A stretch of 64,000 bases of DNA from Alphaproteobacteria bacterium (GTDB lineage Bacteria; Pseudomonadota; Alphaproteobacteria; Caulobacterales; Maricaulaceae): NCBI GenBank assembly GCA_016124675.1, contig WGNG01000007.1:1-64000 (forward strand), given 5' to 3'. The notes under the pieces were generated by a model. That model saw nothing but the letters and a program-made list of their open reading frames with translations. It made no database searches and was not told the origin of the DNA. The translations under genes and the position numbers were made by a program. Shown here piece by piece: positions 1 through 8,800 of the stretch (position 1 is the first letter of the stretch; every line of letters starts with the position of its first letter).

Positions 1-735
1 AATACCGGCTTCAAGGTCGCCTCCGCCAAGGACAATGGCGGTGTTTTCGCCATCGCCCAGAGCATGCGGTCTGAAGTGGGCGGCCTTCGCGCCGTGACCC
101 AGTCGCTGGATCTGGCCGTGTCGGTGACCGACGTGGCCCTAGCGGGGGGCGAGGCGATCTCCGACCTGCTGATCGAGATGAAGGAAAAGGCGCTCGCTGC
201 GTCCGACACCTCGCTCGACACCGCGTCACGCGCCGCCCTGAATGAAGACTTCACGGCGCTGCGCGAGCAGATCGGCACCATCGTGGAGAATGCCGAATTC
301 AACGGCGTCAACCTCATTGACGGTTCGGTCACCGGCGGCATCACGGCCCTGGCCAATGCCGACGGCTCCAACACGATCTCGGTCGTGGATGAGGACATGA
401 GCCTGGGCGGATCCCTGGTGACCCTGGCGGCGACCGCGTCCTTTGCGACCGCCACCCAGGCGTCCGACATCGTGGACGATATCGAGGACTCGCTGACGGC
501 CCTCAACTCGGCGCTCGCCCGCCTGGGGACGTCGTCCAAATCGCTCGAAGTGCACAAGACCTTCGTGGGCAAGCTGTCCGACACGCTCGAAAAGGGCATC
601 GGCAACCTTGTCGACGCGGACATGGCCAAGGAGTCGGCCAGGCTCCAGTCGCTGCAGGTCAAGCAGCAGCTGGGGATCCAGGCGCTCTCCATCGCCAACT
701 CGGCGCCGAGCGCAATACTGGGCTTCTTCCGATAG
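1..735 (+). CDS. Flagellin, 5'-truncated by the window edge
   Basis: The reading frame is open from base 1 and ends with TAG at 733-735, so the N-terminal part of the gene lies outside the window. About 244 residues are visible. The first residues (NTGFKVASAKDNGGVFAIAQ) match the conserved N-terminal D0/D1 region of flagellin, as in the complete paralogue at 1448-2281 (NTGLRVSGAKDNSAVFAVAQ). The C-terminus (LQVKQQLGIQALSIANSAP, ending LGFFR) is the conserved C-terminal helix. The spacer between the conserved ends is short, as in Caulobacter-type flagellins that lack the surface domains of enteric flagellins. The protein is the filament subunit exported by the flagellar type III system. Confidence 0.95.
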   Translation, partial: NTGFKVASAKDNGGVFAIAQSMRSEVGGLRAVTQSLDLAVSVTDVALAGGEAISDLLIEMKEKALAASDTSLDTASRAALNEDFTALREQIGTIVENAEFNGVNLIDGSVTGGITALANADGSNTISVVDEDMSLGGSLVTLAATASFATATQASDIVDDIEDSLTALNSALARLGTSSKSLEVHKTFVGKLSDTLEKGIGNLVDADMAKESARLQSLQVKQQLGIQALSIANSAPSAILGFFR

Positions 736-753
736 GAACAAGCCCTTGACGGG

Positions 754-796
754 GATGACGGCCGGAGCCGAACGGGGGTTCCCTCCGGCCGTCATC
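754..796 (+). terminator. Large hairpin after the first flagellin gene
   Basis: A perfect 14-bp inverted repeat (GATGACGGCCGGAG at 754-767, complement at 783-796) encloses a 15-base loop, 18 bases after the flagellin stop. There is no run of T after it, so it may be a weak terminator or an mRNA-stabilising 3' hairpin rather than a classical intrinsic terminator. Confidence 0.55.
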
Positions 797-811
797 ACCG
801 GCTTCCCTATC

Positions 812-827
812 CGGGAGGCGGTTTGCA
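812..827 (+). promoter_or_regulatory. Possible sigma-54 promoter for the flaG-like gene
   Basis: CGGGAG-N5-TTGCA has the GG and GC doublets 12 bases apart required for a -24/-12 promoter. The -24 element is a poor match to TGGCAC. It would start transcription near base 838, about 35 bases before the flaG-like gene. It is weaker than the sites at 1377, 55162 and 55312. Confidence 0.35.
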
Positions 828-872
828 AAACGGGAGGCGCTGGACGCCCTGAATGCGTCCTGTGAAATCGAG

Positions 873-1247
873 ATGACAGATATTGCCATGCTCATGTCAG
901 GGACGGCCCTGTCCACTCCTGACTGGACCGCAAACGCCGAGGCGAGACTCACTGTGCCCCGGCGCGGCCTGAACTCTGACGACCTGCTGGCGGCGGCTGC
1001 CAAGCCCGCTGCAGGCACGCCCATTCCCAAGGCCGTCGACAAGATCGAAGCGATGCGCGCGCAGCTTGATGTCAGCGGCCGGTCGCGCCTGCTGATCGAC
1101 CGGGAGGAAAGCGCCGGCCGTTTCATCTACCGCATCCTCAATCCCGACACCGGCGAAACCATGCGCCAGTGGCCGCCGGAAGGGTATCTCGACCTGATCG
1201 CCTATCTGCGCGACGGACAGGGCGGATTGCTGGACCAGCGGGCCTGA
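873..1247 (+). CDS. flaG: FlaG-family flagellar protein
   Basis: The 124-residue protein has a poorly conserved N-terminal half. Its C-terminal half (about residues 70-122) fits the FlaG family: a hydrophobic strand (RFIYRIL), the signature DTGETMRQWPPEGYLDL and a terminal GLLDQRA resembling the family ending GLLxDxxA. FlaG proteins accompany flagellin genes and influence filament length or assembly, but their mechanism is poorly known. The gene lies between two flagellin genes on the same strand. An ATG at 891 is an alternative start. Family assignment is by motif; the role is inferred from position. Confidence 0.75.
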   Translation: MTDIAMLMSGTALSTPDWTANAEARLTVPRRGLNSDDLLAAAAKPAAGTPIPKAVDKIEAMRAQLDVSGRSRLLIDREESAGRFIYRILNPDTGETMRQWPPEGYLDLIAYLRDGQGGLLDQRA

Positions 1248-1249
1248 GC

Positions 1250-1284
1250 GCCCGGCAAGACTGACCGGTCCCGCCCGGCAGAAA
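1250..1284 (+). promoter_or_regulatory. Two GCCCGGCA(A/G) elements upstream of the flagellin sigma-54 promoter (possible FlbD sites)
   Basis: GCCCGGCAAGA lies at 1250-1260 and GCCCGGCAGAAA at 1273-1284, 93-127 bases before the -24/-12 promoter at 1377. The same core occurs three times around the divergent sigma-54 promoters between flgK and fliK. Position and spacing suit an enhancer for a sigma-54 activator such as FlbD, whose gene is at the end of the window. The link to FlbD is inference. Confidence 0.4.
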
Positions 1285-1376
1285 TTAACCATGCCCGCGC
1301 CCGCCCGGCCCCGCCGGACGCGGGCGTTTCTATTTAAATGGCTGATTTCAAATGCATTAGTCCGTGCCGCGCCAAG

Positions 1377-1392
1377 TGGTCCGGCCCTTGCT
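1377..1392 (+). promoter_or_regulatory. Sigma-54 (-24/-12) promoter of the second flagellin gene
   Basis: TGGTCC-GGCCC-TTGCT matches the sigma-54 consensus TGGCAC-N5-TTGCA, with the GG and GC doublets exactly 12 bases apart. Transcription would begin near 1403, giving a leader of about 45 bases before the flagellin ATG at 1448. Flagellins of Caulobacter-type bacteria are transcribed by sigma-54 under FlbD. Confidence 0.75.
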
Positions 1393-1447
1393 CCTGTGCC
1401 CTGCGACAACGCTGCGGAATGCGGCGAGGGGATACAGGAGAAGACCT

Positions 1448-2281
1448 ATGGCCTTGAGCGTCCATACCAACACCTCGGCGATGATCGCCCTTCAGAACCT
1501 GAACAAGACCAATCAGGAGATCAACGGCACGCAGAACCGGATCAATACCGGCCTGCGCGTGTCCGGCGCCAAGGACAACTCGGCCGTCTTCGCTGTCGCG
1601 CAGGGCATGCGTTCGGACATGAGCGCGCTGGGGTCGGTCAAGGGATCGCTGGACCGGGCGGTGTCGATCACCGACGTGGCGATTGCGGCGGGCGAGGCGA
1701 TTTCCGACCTGCTGATCGAAATGCGCGAAAAGGCCACCGCCGCGATGGACCCGTCCATCGACGCGTTCTCGCGCCAGGCCTATGACGGCGATTTCAAGGC
1801 GCTGATGGAGCAGGTCAATGTGATCATCTCCAATGCCGAGTTCGATGGCGCCAACCTGATCAACGGCTCGCTCACCGGCGGCATCGACTTCCTGGCGGAC
1901 GCCGACGCGTCGCGCACCATCAACCTGTCGGCCCACGACATGTCCTTCTCCGGCGCCATCATGACGATCACGAGCACGGCGAGCCTGGGTACGGTGACGC
2001 TGGCCGGCCAGGTGGTCAGCGCCATCTCGGCGAGCCTAGACAATGTCAACGAGGCGCTGGCCAATCTCGGCTCCGACGGCAAGAAGCTGGAAGCGCACCG
2101 CACCTTTGTGGGAAAGCTGACCGACGCGCTGACCAAGGGCGTGGGCAATCTGGTGGACGCCGATCTCGCCAAGGAAGGCGCGCGCCTGCAGGCCTTGCAG
2201 GTCAAGCAGCAGCTGGGCGTCCAGGCGCTGTCCATCGCCAACTCCGAGCCGCAGATCATCCTGTCCCTGTTCAACCGGTAG
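1448..2281 (+). CDS. Flagellin (complete)
   Basis: The 277-residue filament subunit starts at ATG 1448, behind a GGAG motif about 8 bases upstream. The longer open frame from 1364 has no flagellin-like sequence before this point. The N-terminus MALSVHTNTSAMIALQNL and the C-terminus (LQALQVKQQLGVQALSIANS, ending LSLFNR) are the paired D0/D1 helices that build the filament core. The middle is short, so there are no D2/D3 surface domains. It is closely similar to the truncated flagellin at 1-735, so the locus carries at least two paralogues. Expression is likely sigma-54 dependent from the promoter at 1377. An aminotransferase for nonulosonic acid synthesis follows, which suggests a glycosylated filament. 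Confidence 0.97.
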   Translation: MALSVHTNTSAMIALQNLNKTNQEINGTQNRINTGLRVSGAKDNSAVFAVAQGMRSDMSALGSVKGSLDRAVSITDVAIAAGEAISDLLIEMREKATAAMDPSIDAFSRQAYDGDFKALMEQVNVIISNAEFDGANLINGSLTGGIDFLADADASRTINLSAHDMSFSGAIMTITSTASLGTVTLAGQVVSAISASLDNVNEALANLGSDGKKLEAHRTFVGKLTDALTKGVGNLVDADLAKEGARLQALQVKQQLGVQALSIANSEPQIILSLFNR

Positions 2282-2303
2282 GGCTTTCGCCCCGACGGAT
2301 AAG

Positions 2304-2342
2304 AAACCGCCTGGCGCCACCCCCGCCGGGCGGTTTTCGTTT
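2304..2342 (+). terminator. Intrinsic terminator after flagellin
   Basis: The arms AAACCGCC and GGCGGTTT, with further inner pairing (GGCG/CGCC), form a GC-rich hairpin followed by TTTTCGTTT. It lies 23 bases beyond the flagellin stop and separates the flagellin unit from pseC. Confidence 0.85.
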
Positions 2343-2389
2343 GTGCGAGACTCAGACGAAGTTTCCGCGATCAACCGGAGCGCCGCGCC

Positions 2390-3556
2390 ATGATCGACCT
2401 GCCCTACGGGCGCCAATCCATTGACGAGAGCGATATCGCGGCCGTGGTGGGCGTGCTGCGCAGCGATTTTCTCACCTCGGGGCCGGAGATCGCCGCCTTC
2501 GAAACCGCATTCGCGGCCGCCGTGGACGCGCCTTTCGCCGTGGCGTGCAACAGCGCCACCGCCGCGCTGCACCTGGCCCTCGACGCGCTGGGGGTGGGGC
2601 CTGGGGATGGGTGCATCGTGCCGGCCATCACGTTTCTGGCGACGGCCAATGCGGCGCTGTATTGTGGCGCGGATGTGGTGTTCGCCGATGTGGACCCGGA
2701 CACCGGCCTGATGACGCCCGATACGCTGGCCGAAGCTGTCGCCCGCGCCGGTCCGGCGGCGCGCGCCGTGCTGCCGGTGCATCTGGCAGGCGCGATGTGC
2801 GACATGCGCGCGCTGAGCCCGATTGCACGGGAGGCCGGGCTCGCCATCGTCGAGGACAGCTGCCATGCGCTGGCCTCGCTGGACGGCCAGGGCCGCCCCG
2901 CCGGCGCCTGCGATCTGAGTGACGCGGCGACGTTCTCATTCCACCCGGTCAAGACGCTGGCCTGTGGCGAGGGCGGCATGGTGACGACGCGCTCGGCAGC
3001 GCTCGCCGATCATATGCGCCGCGCGCGGTCGCACGGCGTGGAGCGGTCGCCGGAACGCTTCCAGCGCGGCGAGGGCGCGCACGAGCCCTGGTGGTATGAG
3101 ATGGTCCAGCCGGGCTGGAATTACCGCATGCCCGACATCAACGCCGCGCTGGGCCGCTCGCAGCTCATGCGCCTTGCGCACTTCGCCGCGCGAAGGCGCG
3201 CGCTGGCGGCGCGGTATGCGGATGCGCTTGAGGGTCTGGCGCCCCTGGTCCTGACGCCGGCAGAGCCGCCCGGGGATCCGTGCCGGCATCTGTATAATGT
3301 CCGTATCGACTTTCAGGCGGCAGGCGTGACGCGCGCGCAGGTGATGGCGCGCCTCAAAGCCGAAGGGATCGGCGCCCAGGTCCATTACATCCCGCTCTAC
3401 CGCCAGCCCTTCCACGCTCCCCGCCACACCGCCGGACCGCTGCCTGGCGCTGAAGCCCACTACGCGCGCACGCTCTCCCTGCCGCTCTGGCCGGGCATGG
3501 CGGACGGTGACCCTGAGCGCGTCGCGCAGGCGCTGGAGCGGACGCTGGGGTTATAG
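2390..3556 (+). CDS. pseC: DegT/DnrJ/EryC1-family aminotransferase, PseC-like
   Basis: The 388-residue PLP-dependent sugar aminotransferase probably transfers an amino group to the C4 keto sugar in pseudaminic acid synthesis (PseC, making UDP-4-amino-4,6-dideoxy-N-acetyl-altrosamine). Visible family marks are the N-terminus YGRQSIDESDI, the cofactor-binding CNSATAALHLALDALG (about residues 52-67), EDSCHA (about 155-160), and FSFHPVKT with the PLP lysine near residue 188. HYIPLYRQPFH near the C-terminus is PseC-like. Other members of the superfamily make other amino sugars, so the substrate is inferred. Its position next to flagellins supports flagellin glycosylation. No other pse gene is visible in the window. 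Confidence 0.8.
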   Translation: MIDLPYGRQSIDESDIAAVVGVLRSDFLTSGPEIAAFETAFAAAVDAPFAVACNSATAALHLALDALGVGPGDGCIVPAITFLATANAALYCGADVVFADVDPDTGLMTPDTLAEAVARAGPAARAVLPVHLAGAMCDMRALSPIAREAGLAIVEDSCHALASLDGQGRPAGACDLSDAATFSFHPVKTLACGEGGMVTTRSAALADHMRRARSHGVERSPERFQRGEGAHEPWWYEMVQPGWNYRMPDINAALGRSQLMRLAHFAARRRALAARYADALEGLAPLVLTPAEPPGDPCRHLYNVRIDFQAAGVTRAQVMARLKAEGIGAQVHYIPLYRQPFHAPRHTAGPLPGAEAHYARTLSLPLWPGMADGDPERVAQALERTLGL

Positions 3557-3701
3557 GCAAAGGGGCCATGCTGCACCTGCGTGCGCGCCTTTCGTGGACA
3601 GGTCCGGGGCGATTGCTTAAATCAGCGCTCCGCCTTGCGTGTCCGGCGCCCGGCGCGATCATTTTGTTTTTGGTCCGGACCTGATCTGAAAGCCCGCTCC
3701 C

Positions 3702-5555
3702 ATGTCGCAAGACGCCTTTCCCGTCGAGACGCGCCGCCATTCGGCCGCGCACCTGATGGCCGCCGCGATCAAGGATTTGTATCCTGACGCACAGTTTGGC
3801 GTGGGGCCGGCGACAGCGACCGGGTTCTACTATGACATCACCCTGCCCGAGCCGCTGACGCTGGACGATCTGCCGAAGATCGAGAAGCGCATGAAGGAGA
3901 TGCGCGCCGAGAAGCACCGCTTCGCCTGCGAGGCGCTGCCGATTGCGGACGCCATCGACTATATGGAGCGCCAGAACCAGCCGCTGAAAGTGGAGCTCCT
4001 GAAGCTCCTGCGCGACAAGGGTTCGACGGCCATCGCCAAGGAGACGGGCGACGAGTCGGTCGTGGGCGAAGGCGCCGAGACCGTGACCTTCTTCCGCACC
4101 GGCGATTTCGTCGATCTGTGCCGGGGGCCGCACGTGGATCACACCGGCCAGGTGGGGCATTTCAAGCTGCGCTCCATCGCGGGCGCCTATTGGCGCGGCG
4201 ACCAGAAGAACGCCCAGCTCCAGCGCATCCATGCGCTGGGGTTCGCCTCGAAGGAAGAGCTGGACGCCGAAGTGCTGCGCCTTGAGGAGCAGGCCCGGCG
4301 CGATCACCGCAAGATCGGCAAGGAGCTGGGGCTGTTCACCATTTCCGACGAGGTCGGATCGGGCCTGCCCATGTGGCTGCCGGCGGGCAATGTGATCCGC
4401 GACGAGCTGGAGCTGCTGGCGCGCAAGACCGAGCACAAGGCGGGCTATCAGCGCGTCTCCACTCCGCACATCACCAAGGGCGATCTGTATCACCGCTCGG
4501 GGCACCTGCCTTACTATGCTGACGACATGTATGCGCCGATCATCATCGACGAGCAGGAATACTATCTGCGCCCGATGAACTGTCCGCACCACCACATGAT
4601 CTACAGCCACGACCAGTGGTCCTATCGCGACATGCCGGTGCGTCTGTCAGAGTACGGACAGGTCTACCGGTTCGAGGCGTCGGGCGGACTGTCCGGCCTG
4701 ATGCGCGTGCGCGGCTTCTGCCAGAATGATGCGCACATCTATTGCCGCGAAGATCAGGCCAAGGACGAATTCCTGGCCGTCATGCACATGCATGCGCATT
4801 ATTACCAGCTGTTCGGCATCACCGACTTCTGGATGCGCCTGTCGCTGCCCGATTTCGAGAATCTCGAAAAATATGTCGATGATGCCGAAGGCTGGAAGCG
4901 CGCCCTGTCGATCCTGAAGGCGGCGATGGATGAGTCCGGCTATCCGTACCGCGAGATCGAGGGCGAGGCGGCCTTCTACGGTCCCAAGGTGGACTTCATG
5001 GTCAAATCGGTGGTGGGCACCGAATACGCCATCTCCACCAACCAGCTCGACTTCATGGCGGCCAAGCGCTTTGACCTCGAATACACCGCCGAGAATGGCT
5101 CCAAGCAGCCGGTCTATGTGATCCACCGCGCGCCGCTGGGCAGCCATGAGCGGTTCACGGCCTTTCTGATCGAGCACTATGCCGGCAAATTCCCGGTCTG
5201 GATCTCGCCGGTGCAGGCGGTGGTCATCCCCATCGCGGACCGCCACGACGCCTATGTGACCGAGGTGCGCAACCGGCTGTTCAACAGCGATGTGGACACC
5301 GTCAATGGCGGCATCCGCGTCGAGGCGGATATCGGCTCCGAACGCATGCAGAAGAAAATCCGCAACGCGCAGAACCGCCAGATTCCCTACATGCTGGTGG
5401 CGGGCGACGCGGAGGCCGAGGCGGGCACGGTGTCGGTCCGCCACCGCGACCATGGCGATCTGGGCGTGATGAGCGTGGACGCCTTCATCGACCGGGTCCG
5501 CGACGAGCAGCGTAACCGGCGCGATGCGCCGGCGCCGCAAGCGCAGGCGTCCTGA
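3702..5555 (+). CDS. thrS: Threonyl-tRNA synthetase without the TGS domain
   Basis: The class II synthetase has 617 residues and charges tRNA-Thr. The editing domain starts almost at the N-terminus: HSAAH (His13, His17) and LCRGPHV are its catalytic marks. The aminoacylation core follows, with MNCPHHH (zinc Cys), the motif 2 loop MRVRGFCQNDAHIYC (zinc His), VIHRAPLGSHERF (third zinc His and motif 3 area), and then the anticodon-binding domain. The usual N-terminal TGS domain of about 60 residues is absent. An in-frame TGA at 3687-3689, just upstream of the ATG, rules out a longer start. Several core segments differ from the enteric type (for example CPHHHMIY where E. coli has CPGH), which may indicate another lineage. 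Confidence 0.96.
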   Translation: MSQDAFPVETRRHSAAHLMAAAIKDLYPDAQFGVGPATATGFYYDITLPEPLTLDDLPKIEKRMKEMRAEKHRFACEALPIADAIDYMERQNQPLKVELLKLLRDKGSTAIAKETGDESVVGEGAETVTFFRTGDFVDLCRGPHVDHTGQVGHFKLRSIAGAYWRGDQKNAQLQRIHALGFASKEELDAEVLRLEEQARRDHRKIGKELGLFTISDEVGSGLPMWLPAGNVIRDELELLARKTEHKAGYQRVSTPHITKGDLYHRSGHLPYYADDMYAPIIIDEQEYYLRPMNCPHHHMIYSHDQWSYRDMPVRLSEYGQVYRFEASGGLSGLMRVRGFCQNDAHIYCREDQAKDEFLAVMHMHAHYYQLFGITDFWMRLSLPDFENLEKYVDDAEGWKRALSILKAAMDESGYPYREIEGEAAFYGPKVDFMVKSVVGTEYAISTNQLDFMAAKRFDLEYTAENGSKQPVYVIHRAPLGSHERFTAFLIEHYAGKFPVWISPVQAVVIPIADRHDAYVTEVRNRLFNSDVDTVNGGIRVEADIGSERMQKKIRNAQNRQIPYMLVAGDAEAEAGTVSVRHRDHGDLGVMSVDAFIDRVRDEQRNRRDAPAPQAQAS

Positions 5556-5588
5556 GCACGGGCGCGGGGGCTGCATCCGAGGGTCAAA

Positions 5589-5622
5589 GGGGGGGCGCAC
5601 CGAACGGGCGCCCCCTGCTTTT
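5589..5622 (+). terminator. Intrinsic terminator after thrS
   Basis: GGGGGCGC (5591-5598) pairs with GCGCCCCC (5608-5615) around a 9-base loop, followed by TGCTTTT. It lies 35 bases after the thrS stop. Confidence 0.75.
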
Positions 5623-5678
5623 GCGCCCGGCGCCGGACTTTCCGCCGTGCGGCCAGAAACAGCGAATATTTACACTGA

Positions 5679-5693
5679 TTTACGCGGCATTAA
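5679..5693 (+). promoter_or_regulatory. CtrA-like box upstream of podJ (distal)
   Basis: TTTA-N7-TTAA followed by CC departs at one position from the CtrA consensus TTAA-N7-TTAA. It lies about 160 bases before the podJ start. AT-rich paired half-sites are rare in DNA of this composition. Confidence 0.45.
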
Positions 5694-5792
5694 CCGCAAC
5701 GCCCGCCTTGATGCGCCTTGAGCGGTGGTGCGCGCTGTGGCTCGTCAACCCCGATTCGGTGTGGATACCAGATATTGCGGTCGCGCATCTGG

Positions 5793-5807
5793 TTTACACA
5801 AGATTAA
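5793..5807 (+). promoter_or_regulatory. CtrA-like box upstream of podJ (proximal)
   Basis: TTTA-N7-TTAAC is a second box of the same form, 43 bases before the podJ ATG. Two GATTC sequences (GANTC, the CcrM methylation target) lie at 5753-5757 and 5843-5847. The right half-site overlaps a small inverted repeat TAACGG-GT-CCGTTA (5805-5818). Regulation by CtrA and methylation is inferred from these patterns only. Confidence 0.45.
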
Positions 5808-5849
5808 CGGGTCCGTTACCGTGAGTGGGAGTGGCTGGAGTTGATTCGC

Positions 5850-8800
5850 ATGCCGTCCGGGACGCCTTGGAGTGTGAAGGGCATTGACCCTCGCGCCCGC
5901 GCGATCGCCAAGACGGCGGCGCGCCGGGAAGGCGTGACCCTGGGCGAATGGCTCAACCGCGTGATCCTGGATGACGGACCCGAGCCTGGCGCCGCCGACT
6001 GGGAGGATCGGCTGTCCGGCTATCCCGGATTCGGCTCCGGCGGCGGGGATGGCGATGGCGAGGACGAGGACGCGCTGCGCGGCGTCATCAAGCGCCTGAC
6101 GGACCGGCTGGAGGCGGCCGAGCACCGCTCGACCCTGGCGCTGACGGGCGTGGACCAGTCGGTGGTGGCGCTGTCGCGCCGGCTCGAAGCGCTGGAAGAA
6201 ACCCGCGAGGCGGACGAAGGCGAGATCGAGGAGGCGCTGGCGCGCACGCGCGCGCGCCATGAGGAACTGCTCGAGCGCCTGCGCCGGCTGGAGCGCGCCG
6301 GGCCGGGGGGCGGGGCCGATCCGTCAGCGCTGAAAGCGGTGGAAACCACAGTGGGCAAGCTTGCCGGACGTCTCTATGAGACCGAGCGCGAGGTGCGCGC
6401 CGAGCTCGACAATCTCGCCCACAAGGACGAGCGCCGCCGCGACGGCGCCGAGCGGGCGGCCAAGGCTTTGGGCGCGCGCCTCGATGAAACCGAGGCCCGC
6501 CTGCGCGAGGACCAGAAGGCGTTGCATGATCAGGTCGAGGCGCAGGCCCGGCGCGCCGGCGACACCCTGCGCGGCGTCGAGGACATTGCGCGGCGCCTGC
6601 AGAGCCGGATCGTCGCCGCCGAGAACGCCACCCATAGCGCCGCCGAGGCGCTGGCCGGGTCGCAGCAGGCGCTGGACGCGCGGCTGCGCGAGCTGGAGGC
6701 GCGCCAGGGCGCGTGCGTGGGCGCTGACGAGATCAATCGCCGCTTTGAAGTGCTGGGCCGAGAGCTCGCCGCCATCATTCGCGAGACCCGGGAAGACTGC
6801 GCGCGCCAGATCGCGTCGCTGGATGGCACGGGCGGCCCGGCCCGTCTGGAGCGGGCGCTGGAAGCGGCGGAAAACCGGCTGGCGGCGGCGGAGACGCGCC
6901 AGTCGGAGGCGCTCAACCGCATCGCCCAGGAGGTCGCGCGGGTGTCGCGCGCCGTGGACCGGCGCATCGAGGCGGCTGAACAGCGCCTTGAGCATCGCAT
7001 GAGCGAGACCGAGCGCGCGCGCCGGTCCCGCGAGGACCAGAGCGGTCTGGAATCCCGGCTCGACACCGTGCGGGCCGAGAACACGGCCGCCGTGCGCCGG
7101 ATTGGCGAAGAGGTCGCCCGCTTGGGCGAAACCCTTTCCGAACGGGTGCAGAGGGCCGAGGAGCGCTCGGCCCGGGCGGTCGAAGCGGCAGGCGAACGCA
7201 TGGCCCAGGTTGTCGAACGGATCGAGCAGGCGCGGGGGCGAGAGCCGGAAGCAGATCTGGATGCGCGCATCCGCGCGTCCGAGGAACGCACCGCCGAACG
7301 CATCACCAAAGCGATGGACGGGGTGTATCAGCGCCTCGATCAGGCGCGCAGCGAGACCGTCGATGTGCTCTCGCCCGTGCAGCGCGCCATGAGCGCGCTC
7401 GCCGACCGGCTGGAGGCTATTGAACGGCGCGGCGCGGTGACGTCTGAAACGGGCGGTGCGCCGGCGCGCAAGCGCGGCGGCGGCGGCGATGATGGCGGCG
7501 ACGCGCCCGGGGATGACCGCCTGCGCCCGGTTCGGGCGGCGGCGCTGGACCGGTTCGAGACAGCGGCCGCCACGATTGATTTCGATGCGCCCCTGCCCCA
7601 GGCGCCCGGCCTTCGGGACGACGCGCTGGAGGAGGACGGGTTCGACATCGCCGCCGGGGAACCGCATGATACGGCCGGGCCCGATTATGGCGCCGGCGAA
7701 TACGGCGAGCCGGTCTGGACCGAACGCGCGTTGCACGCCGCGCAACCAGCCCCCGTCCGGGCGGAGGCAGCCCCGCGCGCTGCGCGCCTCGGGGCCACGG
7801 CGGACGCTGACTTCCTCGCCGCGGCGCGCAAGACCGTGCGCGCCAACCGATCCGCCAGCGCCGATTGGACCCCGCCTGCCGAGCCCGGCGCAGGGCGATC
7901 GCGCGTGATGCTGGTGGCGGCAAGCGTTATGGGCTTCGCCGCCGTCGCCGCTGCGGCAGGCATGCTCGTGCTGGACGCGCTGGGCGGCGGGGAGGCTGCG
8001 TCAACCGCGGCGGCTGATCCGTCGGCGACGCTGAGCACGCTGTTTGCCGATGCCGGCGGCGCCGATGCGGGCGGCGCCGCCGTGCCGGCCTTGCCGTCTG
8101 AGGCGGCGCCCGCTGTGGCGAGTGATGATCTGGACGGGGCGAGCGGGGCGGCGGCCGAGCCGTCGGCGCCCGCGCCGGCTTTGCCGGACCTTGCGCCCGT
8201 CGAGCGCGCCGATCCGGTCACCGCGCAAACCGGCGCACGCGCCGGAATCGCTGCGCAACAGCCAGCCCCTGAGCCTGCTGAACCGGTGACGCTGGAGCGC
8301 GCGGCGGCGCAGGGCGACCCGGTGGCCCGCTATCAGCTGGCGGTCGAGCAGCTGGACGCCGGGGCGCTGAGTGACGGCGCCGCGCTGATGCGCAGGGCTG
8401 CCGAACAGGGCGTGCCTGAGGCGATGCGCCGCTATGCCGGCCTGTTGCAGCGCGGCCAGGGCGTGACCGCCGACCCGGAGGCCGCGCGACTGTGGATGGT
8501 GCGCGCCGCCGAGGCGGGCAATGTGCTGGCCATGTTCGAGGCGGGCGGGCTGTTCATCGCCGCAGAGGACACGCCGGAAAACCAGGCCACTGCGGCGCGC
8601 TGGTTCCAGGAAGCGGCGCTGCACGGCAATCGCGACAGCCAGTTCAATATTGCGCTTCTGTTCCAGGAAGGCTTCGGCGTGCCCCAGAGCGCGGCGGACG
8701 CCTATGCCTGGCTGCGCATTGCGGCCAATGCCGGCGATGAGGATGCGGGCGCGCGCGCCGCGAGCCTGCGCCGCGATCTCAGCCCCGAGCAGCGCGCCGC

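Noticed and set aside
3672-3681. Palindrome GGTCCGGACC in the thrS leader as a T-box or operator
   Set aside because: T-box leaders are not expected in Alphaproteobacteria, and no stem I or antiterminator structure is visible. A single 10-base palindrome is weak.
5805-5818. Inverted repeat TAACGG-GT-CCGTTA as a separate operator for podJ
   Set aside because: It overlaps the proximal CtrA-like box and is short. There is no independent evidence for another regulator.
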